Source: Sipunculus nudus (Eukaryota > Annelida > Sipuncula > Golfingiida > Sipunculidae). Taken from it: a stretch of 64,000 bases of DNA. A model generated the notes under the pieces. It made no database searches. It was not told the DNA's origin and saw only the letters and a list, made by a program, of their open reading frames with translations. This document shows, one piece after another, positions 10,876 to 24,534 of this stretch. The position numbers were made by a program, and so were the translations under genes. Every line of letters starts with the position of its first letter. Positions within the stretch are counted from its first letter, which is position 1. The stretch spans positions 79,778,124 to 79,842,123 of the forward strand of contig CM049308.1 of assembly GCA_026874595.1 (NCBI GenBank), given 5' to 3'.

Positions 10876-13800
10876 TTTTAGCTCAGCTGTCTGAAAGTCA
10901 TCTGAGCTATAGCGATCACTCTTTGTCCGTCGTCCGTCTGTCCGTCCGTTAACCAGGCACAAATCGTAACCACTGGACACAGAACCTTGTAACTTGGGAT
11001 TCTGAGAGGTCCATGAAAAATCTCATCAGAAACCAGAAATTAGGTCTCTGTTACCCATATCCTTTGAGCTATGGGGCCCCAAATTACCCCCCAGAAAAGT
11101 AAAAAATTTCATACAAAAACTTCAATATCTCATTAACTACTTGACTGATTGTCATGATTTTTGGCATACATATTAATCATGAGATGTTCCATCAGTTCCT
11201 GCAGACTTGTGGCACCACCTGTTTTTTTTCGATTTTTATGGATTTTTTTCTCTATTTTTGAGACTTTAAAAAATGTGAACATCTGTTAACAAGGCACAAA
11301 TCGTAAAGACTGGACCTAGAATCTTAATTCTTGACACACTAAGTGGTCCATGAAAAATCTCCTTGGAAACCAGAAATTAGGTCTTTGCAAAATCATATCC
11401 TTTGAGCTATGGGGCCCCAAAGTACACCCAAGAATAGTAAAATATTTCATACAAAAACTTCAATATCTCATTAACTACATCACTGATGGTCATGATTTTT
11501 GGCATACATATTGATCATGAGATGTTCCATCAGTTCCTACAGACTGGTGGCGCCACCTGTATTGTTCGATTTTTTACGATTTTTTCCTCATTTGTGAGAC
11601 CTTTAAGGATGCTGTCATCTGTTAACGTGGCACAAATCGTAACGACTGGACCTAAAATCTTCATTCTCGACACACTGAGAGACCTATGAAAAGTCTCCAT
11701 GGAAACCAGAAATTAGGTCTCTGTTACCCATATCCTTTGAGCTATGGGGCCCCAAAGTATCCCCCAGAATAGTAAAAAATTTCATACAAAAACTTCAATA
11801 TCTCATTAACTACATCACTGATGGTCTTGATTTTTGGCAGACGTATTGATCATGAGATGTTTCATCAGTTTCTGCAGACTGGTAGCGCCACCTGTATTTT
11901 TCAGTTTTTACGAATTGTTTTCTCTATTTTTTAGACCTTTAAAAATGTGAACAACTGTTAACAGGGCACAAATCATAAAGACTGGACCTAGAATCTTCAT
12001 TCTTGACACACTGAGAGGTCCATGTAAAGTCACCACGGAAACCTGAAATAAGGTTTCTGTTACCCATATCCTTTGAGCTGTGGGGGCTCCCAAAGTATCT
12101 GAACAACTAATGCAGAGATCACCATAATTGTTTGCATGGATATTGATCATGGAGTATTTCATCAGTTTCTGCAGACTGGTGGCGCCACATGTATTTGTTT
12201 GGGGTTTTTTAAAGATTTTTTTTTCTTTATTTTGAGACCTTTTAAGATATGAACATCTGTTAACAGGGCACAAATCATAAAAACTGGACCTAGAATCTTC
12301 ATTCTTGACACACAGGGAGACCCATGAAAAGTCTCCATGGAAACCTGAAATAACGTCTCTGTTACCCATATTCTTAAAGCTGTATGGCTCCAAAATACCC
12401 CCCAGAATAATGGAAAATTTGATACAAAAACTGCAGTATCTCAATAACTACAACACTGATGATCATGATTTTCGGCATACATATTAATCATGAGCTGTTC
12501 CATCAGTTTCTGCAGACTAGGTGCGCCACCTCTATTTTTTTTCAAATTTTTACGATTTTTTTTCTCTTATTTTTTAGACCTTTAAAGATGTGGTTATATG
12601 TCAACAGGGTACAAATCGCAACAACTGGACCTAGAATCCTCATTCTTGTCATGCAAGGAGGCCCATGAAAAGTGCCTGTGGAAACTTGAAATTAGGTCTC
12701 TGTTACCCATATCCTTCAAGCTATAGGACTACGAAGTATCCCTCAGAATAATGGACAATTTGATACAAAGCTGAAGTATTTGAACAACTAATGCGGAGAT
12801 CACCATGATTCTGTGCATGGATATTGACCATTAAGTGTTTTTATTAGTTTCTGCAGACTGGTGGAGCCACCTGTATTTTTGTATCCGCCAAAGCGAAGTT
12901 TTGCGGATATTATGTTATTGACCTCCTCCGCCGTCGCGTTCGTTTCCAGATAACCACTCTGAGACTAATGGACCGATTTTTCCGAAACTTACATCAATTT
13001 TCGGGTCACATGTGAACTGGTGCCTTACCAATTTGCGTTGACCTCTGACTTTTCCTCTCTGCCCAGCGTCCATTTGTGCGTCTGTTTCCACACATAAACC
13101 CTCATATCTCGGGAACCGTTTGACCGATCAGGAAATAAAATTTATACAAATGTAGCCCTTGGACAGTTTTATAACATACACAAAAAATGGTGGCGCCACC
13201 TGTAACCATGTTTGCACAGTGGCCATCTGTTCATCTGCCTTGGGTTAAAATCACTCATATCTCTGCAGTGAATTGACTAATTCACCTGAAATTCGGCATG
13301 CGTATACATCCTGGACAGTTTTCTTGATACTATGACAGGTGGCGCCACCTACATTATAGTTAACGCTGCACACATCCAAGCTCATATCTCAGGAACCATT
13401 TGACCGATTGGGCCCAAATTGTGCATGTGTTAAGATCTCACAAAGGTCTTTATCATACACAAAACTGGAGGGGCCGCCTGTCTGTTTGTCTGCCGTGGCC
13501 TAAAATCACTCATATCTCGGCAGTGGTTTGACATATCTGCCTAAAATTTTGCAGCTTTATACATCCTGGATAGCTTTCTTGATTTTATGACAAGTGGCGC
13601 CACCTACATTCTAGTTTACGCTGCAGGCATCTAAGCTCATATCTCGGGAACCGTTTGAACGATTGGGTCAAAATTTTGCATGTGTATTGATCTCACATAG
13701 GTCTTTATCATACACAAAATTGGAGGGGCCACCGGCAACCATTTTTGCACATTTTGCACAGCGTCTGTCTGGTTGTCTGCCGTGGCCTAAAATCACTCAT

Positions 13801-14790
13801 TTCTCTGTAGTGGTTTGACATAACTGCCTAAAATTTTGCAGGTTTATACATCCTGGACAGCTCTCTTGATTTTATGACAAGTGGCGCCACCTACATTCTA
13901 GTTTACGCTGCAGGCATCAAAGCTCATATCTCGGGAACCGTTTGAACGATTGGGTCAAAATTTTGCATGTGTATAGATCTCACATAGGTCTTTATCATAC
14001 ACAAAACTGGAGGGGCCACCTGCAACCATTTTTGCACATTTTGCACAGCGTCTGTCTGGTTCTCTGCCGTGGCCTAAAATCACTCATTTCTCTGTAGTGG
14101 TTTAACATAACTGCCTAAAATTTTGCAGGTTTATACATCCTGGACAGCTCTCTTGATTTTATGACAGGTGGCGCCACCTAAATTCTAGTTAACGCTGCAC
14201 ACATCCAAGCTCATATCTCAGGAACCATTTGACCGATTGGGCAAATATTGTGCGTTTAGATAGATCTCACATAGGTCTTTATCATACACAAAACTGGAGG
14301 GGCCACCTGCAACCATTTTTGCACAGCGTCTGTCTGTTTGTCTGCCGTGGGCTAAAATCACTCATATACATGTCGTGGTTTGACTTTTCTGCCTAAAATG
14401 TCGCATATGTATACAACTTGGACAGCTTTCTGGATCTGTGGTAGGTGGCACAACCTACATACACATTTAGGCTGCAGACATCCATGCTAATATGCAACAT
14501 ACCTCACTTTATTTCCCCGTGCCACTCAATCCATGCCTCACTTCGCCCGTTATACTCTGTTTTGGCGGATACACGTAGTCACTTGTCGGCTACCCGTATC
14601 CTAGTTTTTAAAGTTTACACACTTTTTCTCTATTTTTGAGATATATAAATACAGACTTAATCTTGGCCTGTTGGTTAATCTGTTTGATACTTCAGTTGAA
14701 TGAGTATATACTATCATTGTGATGATAAAATTTCCTTATGCGAATCTCTTCGCAGTCCGTTGAGCGTCATGACCCATAGGTCACTTGTTT
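10876..14790 (+). repeat. Family A dispersed repeat, copy 2 (3.9 kb composite)
   Basis: The left end is a hairpin (AGCTCAGCTGTCTGAAAGTC / ATCTGAGCT) followed by GTCCGTC runs. Six tandem units follow, starting near 10950, 11285, 11620, 11957, 12258 and 12600, with spacing about 301-342 bases. Each carries 'ca(a/g)gcacaaatcgtaa..actggacc', 'tttgagctatgggg', 'catgattttt', 'ctgcagactggtggcgccacctgt' and a T-rich run. The right end is GAGCGTCATGACCCATAGGTCACTTGTTT. A different element (12882-14605) is inserted in the last unit. It encodes no protein. Confidence 0.85.
12882..14605 (+). repeat. Family G element (TATCCGCC...GGCGGATA) inserted in family A
   Basis: It begins TATCCGCCAAAGCGAAGTTT with GCGGATAT just inside, and ends near TTTGGCGGATACACGTAGTC plus GTCGGCTACCCGTATCCTAG. 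The interior has five units of about 260-290 bases, each with 'CTCATATCTCGGGAACC(A/G)TTTGA', 'tttatcatacacaaaactgga' and 'aggtggcgccacctac'. A shorter inverted copy is at 35141-35538, which defines both ends independently. Non-coding. Confidence 0.8.
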
Positions 14791-14925
14791 AAGAAAAACC
14801 ATCAGGTGGACATAGTAAGAGTAACAAAAAATACCAGAAAACATATATGAAACACATCCTCCATAATTATGACTTCCTCAGACATCTTCAGATGAAGGAG
14901 TCACGAATTTGCACACATACAGACA

Positions 14926-14930
<5 letters not shown>

Positions 14931-14994
<64 letters not shown>

Positions 14995-14999
14995 ATATA

Positions 15000-15043
<44 letters not shown>
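14931..15043. repeat. (AT)n / (GT)n microsatellite
   Basis: Two long AT runs separated by a short GTGTGT block. Open frames reading Tyr-Ile repeats here are microsatellite artefacts. Confidence 0.92.
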
Positions 15044-15045
<2 letters not shown>

Positions 15046-16435
15046 GTATTTGACGTAATGAGCGCCCCTACCGTAATGAGCACCCCCCCCCCGGACTTTT
15101 GAGAAATATCTTTGAGGAAACGGAAGGGACGAGACATTCTCACCTAAAAATATAGCAGTACTTACTGTCACCGTTATTTGCCACCCCGCTTGATGATTTC
15201 GATGGCATGAAATTATGTCAAGGTGTGCCGGGCGCATGATTGTTGGAAAATTTCCCGAAATTAGCGCCTAAAAGTTTCACCAGAATCCTACAAAAGTCAT
15301 ATCTTAGCTTAGAACAGCACCACATTGATAAGATGGAATCTTCCATACCGTATATTTATTATTAACACCGTCGCTTTCCGTCCTTAATATATCCAAACCA
15401 TCTATAACGTGAAAGGGAACTTCAGTGTTCTAGCACGGAATTATCAACGTTCTGGCCGTTTGCGTTAATTTTGAGGAAAATATACGTGGTCATGCCAGTT
15501 CGCTGACTTTTGCGAATTTTACGTCAAATTATAGCAGTCTTGACGGCTTTATTTGCGAGAATTGCGTTAATAGTAAATAGTACATGAGTTTGAAACCTGC
15601 AAGCCCCTTTCTAAGCCACATAAACCTTTGTTTGTTTTGACAAATAAAACCCATTTTAGCCTTTCAGCAAATAACAGCTGACGTCAGACTGCATAGTTTC
15701 TTAGAAATGTTAGGATATGAATTGTCTCTTGGTCCTTTCATATGACCGTGTCAACAGATTTCCTATAAGGTTAACTTCGGTTGTTACCGAGCGTCACAGT
15801 TGCATGAGCCGATGGAAATAATTGGCTAACACGCAAATCATAAGGTCAATGGCTGCTCCGTCTATGTTCGGCACCCACTGGATATAATCTTGGTGGGTTT
15901 ATACTTTCGAAATGACAAGTTCTAACTCAGTAAAAGTACGACGTGTCACCTCTTAAGTCAACAGGTCGTCAGTGGGTATCAGTTTAAACATCGTGCCCTC
16001 ACTAAAAAAATATGTCAGTGGGCAGTCTTTCTCGTCTGAAAATATTATCAGTGACATTGATCGCGCAGAGCGTGTCCCTTACTGTGAGTTCCATAGATTT
16101 GTGTCTCTGCACAAATCGTGCATGCAGACTTAATGTATATTAACTGTCAACAACAAAATGCTAGAAAAACGGGCCTCATTGTGTCAAGTTCGACGAGGGG
16201 GAATCATGCCTCTAGACATTTAGATTTCAGATTATCTATGGTTAATATTGAGAAGAATGTTTTTTAAAAGCTTTTAAAAAATGTAGATTTATGATTTTAG
16301 ATATTCCTCATGCCAGGCAATGTTTACAATTACAGGTATACAGCTTTCTGTGAGTATATAAAGCGGCTGTACATGGATTATAAATAATTGGTATCCATAC
16401 TCAACTTAATTCAAGATTTTGCCATCAGTCAAACT
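15044..16435. other. Non-coding stretch with a 'GTAATGAGCGCCCC' repeat fragment
   Basis: At 15045-15090 the duplicated motif ccgtatttgacGTAATGAGCGCCCC / taccGTAATGAGCACCCCCC resembles the end of a DNA element; I could not define a partner end. The remainder to 16435 is without recognisable genes. Confidence 0.4.
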
Positions 16436-17575
16436 GTCTAAAAAAGCATACTAAAATGACAATCTCAGAAACGGCCGGAGCTATCATCATCAAATTTTAT
16501 GCCAGTGTTTGTCACATGAGTCATATATGAAATTCAGGTATTGGTGGCGCCACCTGCATTGACTTTTTTTGTACGGGGGTCATTAGTCATCTGTATATTA
16601 ACCCGTAATTTCTCAGGAATAGCAGGAGCTACCATCCCCAGATTTTATGCAATAATCTGTCACATATCAAATGTTGTGGGATTCAGCTTATTTTTTTCGC
16701 TACCTGCATTTACTTAGATTTTTTATAGGAAAAAAAGCTGAAAAACCTATAAAAGTCTTCTTCTTGTAAACGGTCCAGCAAAATTACTATTTCAGATTTG
16801 GCAACAGACTTAAGGTCAGTCTGGATCTATTTATAGCTTTGGCAGACTGCCAACTGTGTCAGATTATGCAACAGGTCAAGAGTTCACTCAGTGTAGCCAG
16901 GTACAGGTAAAAAATTCACTCAGTCTAGCCTGCTGCAGGTCATGATTTCACTCAGTGCAGTAGCCTGAGCCAGCAAATTTGTCACAGTTCATTCGGGGCA
17001 ACTGCCTTTCTCACCTAAGCCTGGTCAGCCCCATGCATCAGACTCAAGGTAAGTTTGATGTATTGGCCTAATTTTTTTACCTGTCTATGTGTCTTTGATG
17101 GCTTTATCGTTTACAAGACAGGTGTCGCCACCTACATTGACTTTTGCACAGTATATGTGCCTGCTTATTTCTACAGAGGAATTTGATATATCAGCCTGAA
17201 ATTGGGCATATTCATACTTATCGAATAGCTTTGTCGTATACAAAACTTATTGTGCCACCTACAATAATTTTTGCACAGAGTGTGGCCCTGCTTATTTCTG
17301 AGGAGGGGTTTGATATATCAGTCTGAAATTGGGCATATGTATATATCTCTGATAGCTTCGTTGTATACAAGACTGGTGGTGCCAGCTACAGTCATTTTTT
17401 GTGTGTGCACCCATGCCAGAATTTCAGCAGTGATGTTGGTGTAATTGGTTCTTATTCAAAATGTTTAGTACTTGCATTGTTAATATACATGAGTAGTAAT
17501 GGTCCAGCATTGAAGCATTATACCTGGTGTATTTCCCAATGCACAGGTTCGCATTAGGCCTGTAGGCCTTGTTTA
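16436..17575 (+). repeat. Family I dispersed repeat, copy 1
   Basis: Shares long stretches with 29745-32320: '(g)gagctatcatca.caaattttatgccagtgttt', 'ggtattggtggcgccacctgcattg', several 35-base-scale 'gttcactcagtgcagccaggtacaggtca' units, and an end 'gcattaggcctgtaggccttgttt'. Non-coding. Copy 1 is shorter because it has fewer internal units. Confidence 0.8.
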
Positions 17576-18140
17576 TTTTGGGATATTTTAAAAATTAGAT
17601 TTTTTTCTCTTAAATATTACTCAGTATGAATTAGCTGATTTAATGTTTTATTGAACACTATGTCGTTCTTATCCTGCTGGAAATATATAATGCTGTACAC
17701 ATGAATTGCATGAATGTATTTATAATAAAATAGTTCAATTTATTTATATTTTATATTAAATAAAAGTGTTAGTATTAGTAAAAGAAGCAAAGTAATAGTA
17801 GTAGTTATCAATGCTGTAATAGTTTCAGTTATAGTAACAGATGGATTACTTTAAGTACTATTATATATGATATTAATATGTTATATATTATATATATCTT
17901 GCTAAAATATTCTATAATAAACAATTACTAATTTTCAAAAATGAGATTAAAGTTTATTAAGAAAAAAAAAATGAAATACCCAAAAGTACTCATGAAGTAC
18001 TCATATGAGTACCGAGTACTTTCAAAGTACTCGAGTACAGGTACGAGTACTTTTGTGATTTTTAAAAAGTACTCGAGTACGAGTACTGAGTAATCAAAAA
18101 AGTACTCATGAGTACTATGAGTACGAGTACTTTTGGACCC

Positions 18141-18207
<67 letters not shown>
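17576..18207. repeat. A+T-rich tract, GTACTC satellite-like block, (CT)n and (AT)n
   Basis: 17576-17980 is A+T-rich without features. 17981-18140 is a dense block of GTACTC / GAGTAC variants (each half of a palindrome), and 18143-18207 is (CT)n followed by (AT)n, abutting the LTR at 18208. Confidence 0.75.
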
Positions 18208-18211
<4 letters not shown>

Positions 18212-18805
18212 GCCGTGGGAGTGGTGTGTCTGTTTCGTTGTAGCACAAAACTACAACATATAAGTGTTATATACCGATTTATTTACGATTGTCCATCTTT
18301 CTGTACAGTTCATATTATTTTCTCCATATTTTGGCCTATTTAAATAAACGTTCACAGAATATGTCCACAGAAGTGTTCCGTTGTTAATATATAACACCTC
18401 ACAGGCTGCTTCTGGAAGATATTATGATAGCAATCTCTGTGATAATTTAAAAAAAAAAAAACATATATCGAACCGCCGCCTTCTTTGTCCCCATCCTCTA
18501 ACCTCTACCCTGACGTCATCGCGCGTGCGCGCGACATGACGTCACAGGCACGCGCAGCGTCACGCCATAATATAGACAAGATATATTTTAACAAGTTTGT
18601 GACGACGTGTCGATCGCCTGTACAGTATTTTAAATATTCGGCGACATAGTTATGAGAACGCTTATAATTAAACAATAACATTAAACATATTCACTATAAG
18701 TAAAGGGCGAAAGGCAATCAGAAAACTATCTATGTCAAGATGGATACAAGCATATTATATAGTGAGCAACCATATGATTGCCTTTCGAATCATAGCCCTG
18801 TTACA
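18208..18805 (-). mobile_element. 3' LTR of a Ty3/gypsy element
   Basis: A 598-base block that, on the - strand, begins TGTAACAGGG and ends CCACGGCTACA, the usual TG...CA termini. Directly upstream on the - strand (18806-18820) lies a polypurine tract, AAGAGGGGGGAGAT, the plus-strand primer of LTR elements. The internal pol frames follow at 18840-21110. The partner 5' LTR is missing because the element is 5'-truncated. The terminal bases are read from the sequence; boundary accuracy depends on having no second LTR to compare. Confidence 0.82.
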
Positions 18806-21112
18806 ATCTCCCCCCTCTTAGAAATGTCGACCTTGACATTAAGAAACTTCAACATGACGGTTATAATCAGAATATAATGCAACTTCTATGTCAGTAAATA
18901 TAAGGTGCATGTGCAATTCTCCGCAAACATTTAAAGCTACACAATGGATTAAATGTTGAGTCAAATGACTAAACTAGGGAAAAAAGGTTTTCATCACATA
19001 TTTACAGGGTTAACTCCCGATTTTTATTTCTTTTCGGCTACAATATATACATTTGAATATGATATTCACTAAAAACTTTGTAGATAAGTTGCACATAGAT
19101 AATAGTATCAATAACTGCATCTAGTGGAATCCAGTCTCCCGACGCTAACCTAGCTGGAGGACTGCGTGTACGTGTGGACCGTCTATGAGCAACATCGTAC
19201 TTTCTTCAGTATCGTCATCATCTGTACATTCTTGTGGTACGTATTCCGGCGGTAATCGATCAGCTATATCAATGTTATCACTTGACGATGCCCGAGGTTG
19301 CGTGTCGTACTGCTCATCTGACTGTGTTGATTCTGTCAGAGGTGATCGAAGCCTCTGATTTGTGGCCATGATGTACATTAGAAGTCTGTGACGTATATTT
19401 CCTTCAGTCAGCAAATAATGGTATTACTCTGCAAGGCTATTTGAATCAGATTCTGGCGGTATCTCTTCCAGATGTTGAATCTGGACATCAGGATCAATGA
19501 CGGGTTTTCGCAAAACTATTGACGTGACATCGCTCGGTTCGCCGTCTTCGTCTGTATCTGTATTGTCGGTGTCTAGTATTAGTGTTGCTGGTTTCCTTTT
19601 ATTTAGGTGGCCACTTGTAGCTTGTGTTTTTGGTGAGATTTCGAGTGGTAATGATCCAATCGGCAGTAGAAAATTTCGATGGAGGGTCCTGATTTGTACC
19701 TTGTAAACAGGTATATTTGTATTTCGTTGCTGAATGACTTTGTATGGCTCCTTTTCCCAGATATCATTCAGTTTTTTTTCCCAATATTTCCAAGCTTTCT
19801 GATTAAGACAAGGTCTCCTCTCTGAAGCACTGCTCCTCTGACTTTTCAGTTGTGCAGATCTCGTCTGGTTTTGTTCGTTTTTCGCGTGTTCTCTTGTGCC
19901 ATTCTATAAGCGTCCGATAATTTGGATTGTAGGGAAGACACATACTGACTGTGATTACTTGAAAGCTCTTCTTCACTGTCCAGTCCAAACAGTACATCAA
20001 CTGCCAGCCTTGGCTGTCGCCCATACATTAAGGAAAATAGTGAAAATTTTGTGGTTTCATTCCGGGTGCAGTTGTAGGCGTGCACCACTGCGGTTAAGTA
20101 ATCTTTCCAGTTATTCTTCTTTTCTTCAGCCAAGTTTGCTAGCATAGTGAGTAAATTACAGTTAAATCCTTCACATATTCCGTGTCCTTGGGGATGGTAG
20201 GGGTTCATTCTAGATTTTTGCATGCCTGTCAGTTCACATTGTTCTGATATCACTTGACTTTCAAAGTTTCTTCCTTGGTCTGAATGGAGACGATATGGTA
20301 GACCATAGTGGTTGAAGAATATATCCACCAAAGCTTTAGCAGTAGTCTTTGCAGACTGGTTTCGACAGGGTGTAGCTCGTGCATATTTTGTGAAATGATC
20401 GATTACAACGAGGATATTCTCTATTCCTCCCTTTGAGGGATGCGTTGTCATCACTTTTACGAATGGGGCTACTTGGTTGTCGGGAGTCTTTCTCCTTACA
20501 CAACTGGGACAGGATGATACATATTTTGCGATATCTCTCGTCATCCTTGGCCATAGAAATCGTTTTTGTATAAGGTCACAGTTCTATCTCTTCCAAACCC
20601 AAATGCCCTATCTCATCATGCATACTTTTAGCACCATATCTATGAGGCTCTGAGAGGGTAACAATTGTTCTTTGGATATTCCGGCAACCGTCCGTTTTCG
20701 GACTTCTGGACTTAGTGATTCGCCAGTTGCTAGCCGTCCTGACCTCACGTAATTAGCGACAGTTGATATGTGGGGATCCGTTTCCCGGGCCTCCCTGATC
20801 TGTTCTGTGGTTAACACGGTCAGTGAATCTGAAAGAATACTTTCGTCTGGAATACTTTTGGGATCTCAGACCAGACTGTTGACATATCCAGTCATTGACT
20901 GATTACACAATGCATCAATTGTGTTTTTGGTGATTATTTCAGTATCTGCAGGGTCTCGACGTTTCAAGTGAGATAGAGCATCTGCATCTTTGTTCTCTCT
21001 TCCGGATCGATACACTATATAAAACTGGAAATCTGACAGTTCCGCAACCCATCTATGTTCTGTGGCGTCCCGTCGAGCAGATGTTATTACATATTTCATG
21101 TTCAATTTGGTG
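18806..21112 (-). mobile_element. Ty3/gypsy pol remnant (RNase H end, zinc finger, integrase, C-tail)
   Basis: Reading leftward on the - strand: an RNase H end (GRENKDADALS near 20990-21020), a spacer (20608-20817), an HHCC zinc-finger end (SSCPSC near 20505), an integrase core with candidate catalytic acids in VVIDHF, HSDQG and GHGICEGFN (19846-20544), then an acidic pol tail (19145-19414). It has frame breaks near 19845, 20545 and 20850. The reverse transcriptase, protease and gag are absent, so the copy is 5'-truncated near 21112 and cannot be autonomous. Confidence 0.85.
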
Positions 21113-21608
21113 TAAATCTAAGCTTACATAATCCCAAATTGAGTGTTTTATAGGTTTTAATGGCACATTTTATCACTTGCACTTGTTCCATGTGACCATA
21201 CAGCCATCTGTCGAGCATGATCCGTTATGTCACAGGGACAATGAAGTCACGCCACGTGCCGTTTCCCTGAAAAGCGTCTATTACCAACATACATCATGGG
21301 AGACGACGTCACGCCACGTGCCATTTCTCTGAAAGGTGTCCGTAAACCAAGGTACACCATAGAGGGGAAGGGGGGGCCTGGTTGTTTTTCGTTATGTTTA
21401 TAGTTAAGTACAGCAATACCACGATGTCCGAGGCGTTTTTCAAAATATTCAGTTAAAAAGTTCCCATGAATAACCAAGGGTTAATTAAAATTCCATATCA
21501 CTATCTTCCCCGCAGGGTTTGCGTCCCCATATCGGATGTTTTTTAATTGATAATGTTTTCATTATGCTTTCAGCAGTACATGAACAAATTGCTGAAAGAG
21601 AATCTGTA
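21113..21608. repeat. Non-coding; one imperfect tandem duplication
   Basis: 21243-21365 contains two copies of a unit of about 61 bases beginning GA(A/C)GTCACGCCACGTGCC. The rest is unremarkable. Confidence 0.5.
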
Positions 21609-21610
21609 TA

Positions 21611-22535
21611 CAGTAGAACACCTGTATTACGGTCACCATCGGGACTGGATGAAAGTGGCCTTAATACAGGAGTGGCCGTTAAACAAGACACCAGTATAGG
21701 GGATTTAAAATGTAACACAAAACCAAGTTCAAATCTTTATTACAATCAATAAAATAAACGTATATACAGAGTATTAGTATATTCACTGTTATCAATAAAA
21801 ATAAAATATTTACAATCATGTCAACCCTATTTATAACAATTACCAACAATATATAAAAATACAGTGTTTGTTATTAAATTACAGATTGTATATCCATAAT
21901 ATTTGCACAATTTTAATGTTTATTTTGCATTCATAATTATTCAAGGATGAGTAAATTGTGCGATGTTTGCCGCACTGGTTCCGTTTGATGTACGTGTTCA
22001 CAAGGACATTAAAGAAAGTTTAAAGATCCATAGTTTGCCTAACGTTTTTCTGTCGACATAATCATCGGGGCCCGCTGGTTGTCATTCGTTAATTATATGA
22101 CAAACACCCTGATTAAGTTCCGGCTTGCACGACTGATTCCCAAACATACACGCAGGTGGGAACACATGCCCTACTATTGTACATACTAATGGGGCTGAGT
22201 GGGGTAGTACGACGCTGGCTACGTGTCAAACAACTCAGTCACGGTAGAGTGGCTCTCATTAACAGACAGGGATATGTGAGAGCGGTCACTTGTTTAATAA
22301 TAGTGTGTCGATTTGTTGAGCCCATGTCACAGAGTCACTGCTCCTGACCGTAATTGAGGCGTTTCACGGCCTGCGGGACCGAGAGACCTGGCCGTAATAC
22401 GGAATAGAGGAGAGACCGTAATTGACAACAAAATTATAATGAAATATAATGGTCGAAAATTCGGGACCGGAAAATCTGACCGTTATAGACGTATTGACCG
22501 TTATTGAGGCATGGCCGTTAGCAGGCGTTCTACTG
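21611..22535. mobile_element. Tc1/mariner-like non-autonomous TIR element (925 bp)
   Basis: The ends CAGTAGAACACCTG (21611) and CAGGCGTTCTACTG (22522-22535) are inverted repeats with one mismatch, flanked by TA on both sides (21609-21610, 22536-22537). Sub-terminal sequence repeats 'ggccgtta', 'gaccgtaat' motifs on both arms. No transposase frame. The end sequence resembles those of the element at 3331-5389 and the fragment at 56751-56943. Confidence 0.78.
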
Positions 22536-22805
22536 TATATGTTCAATGCATGCGTTATATGTTTACAACAAATAAGATTAAATCACTTTTGATTACATAC
22601 ATGATACATGTATGTACATGCTTTGGAAAATAAGAACATAATTTAAAAGTTTATTGAGAGTTCTGTTATCTTTCCCAAATGATCAGTAGTTTGACATTTC
22701 TCTCTGTGTTATTTATTACCGTTTCTGCTTGACCAGTCTGATAACTAGTGTTGATCTGTACAGGCCTATGTATTGTACTGATATATTTAATGTTTGTATT
22801 TGTAG

Positions 22806-24534
<1,729 letters not shown>

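Noticed and set aside
10950-12900. CRISPR-like array of regularly spaced units
   Set aside because: Units are over 300 bases, diverged along their whole length, in a eukaryotic genome; they are a dispersed tandem-unit repeat.
14847-15237. Open frames made of Tyr-Ile repeats on both strands
   Set aside because: They are translations of the (AT)n and (GT)n microsatellite and have no codon or family support.
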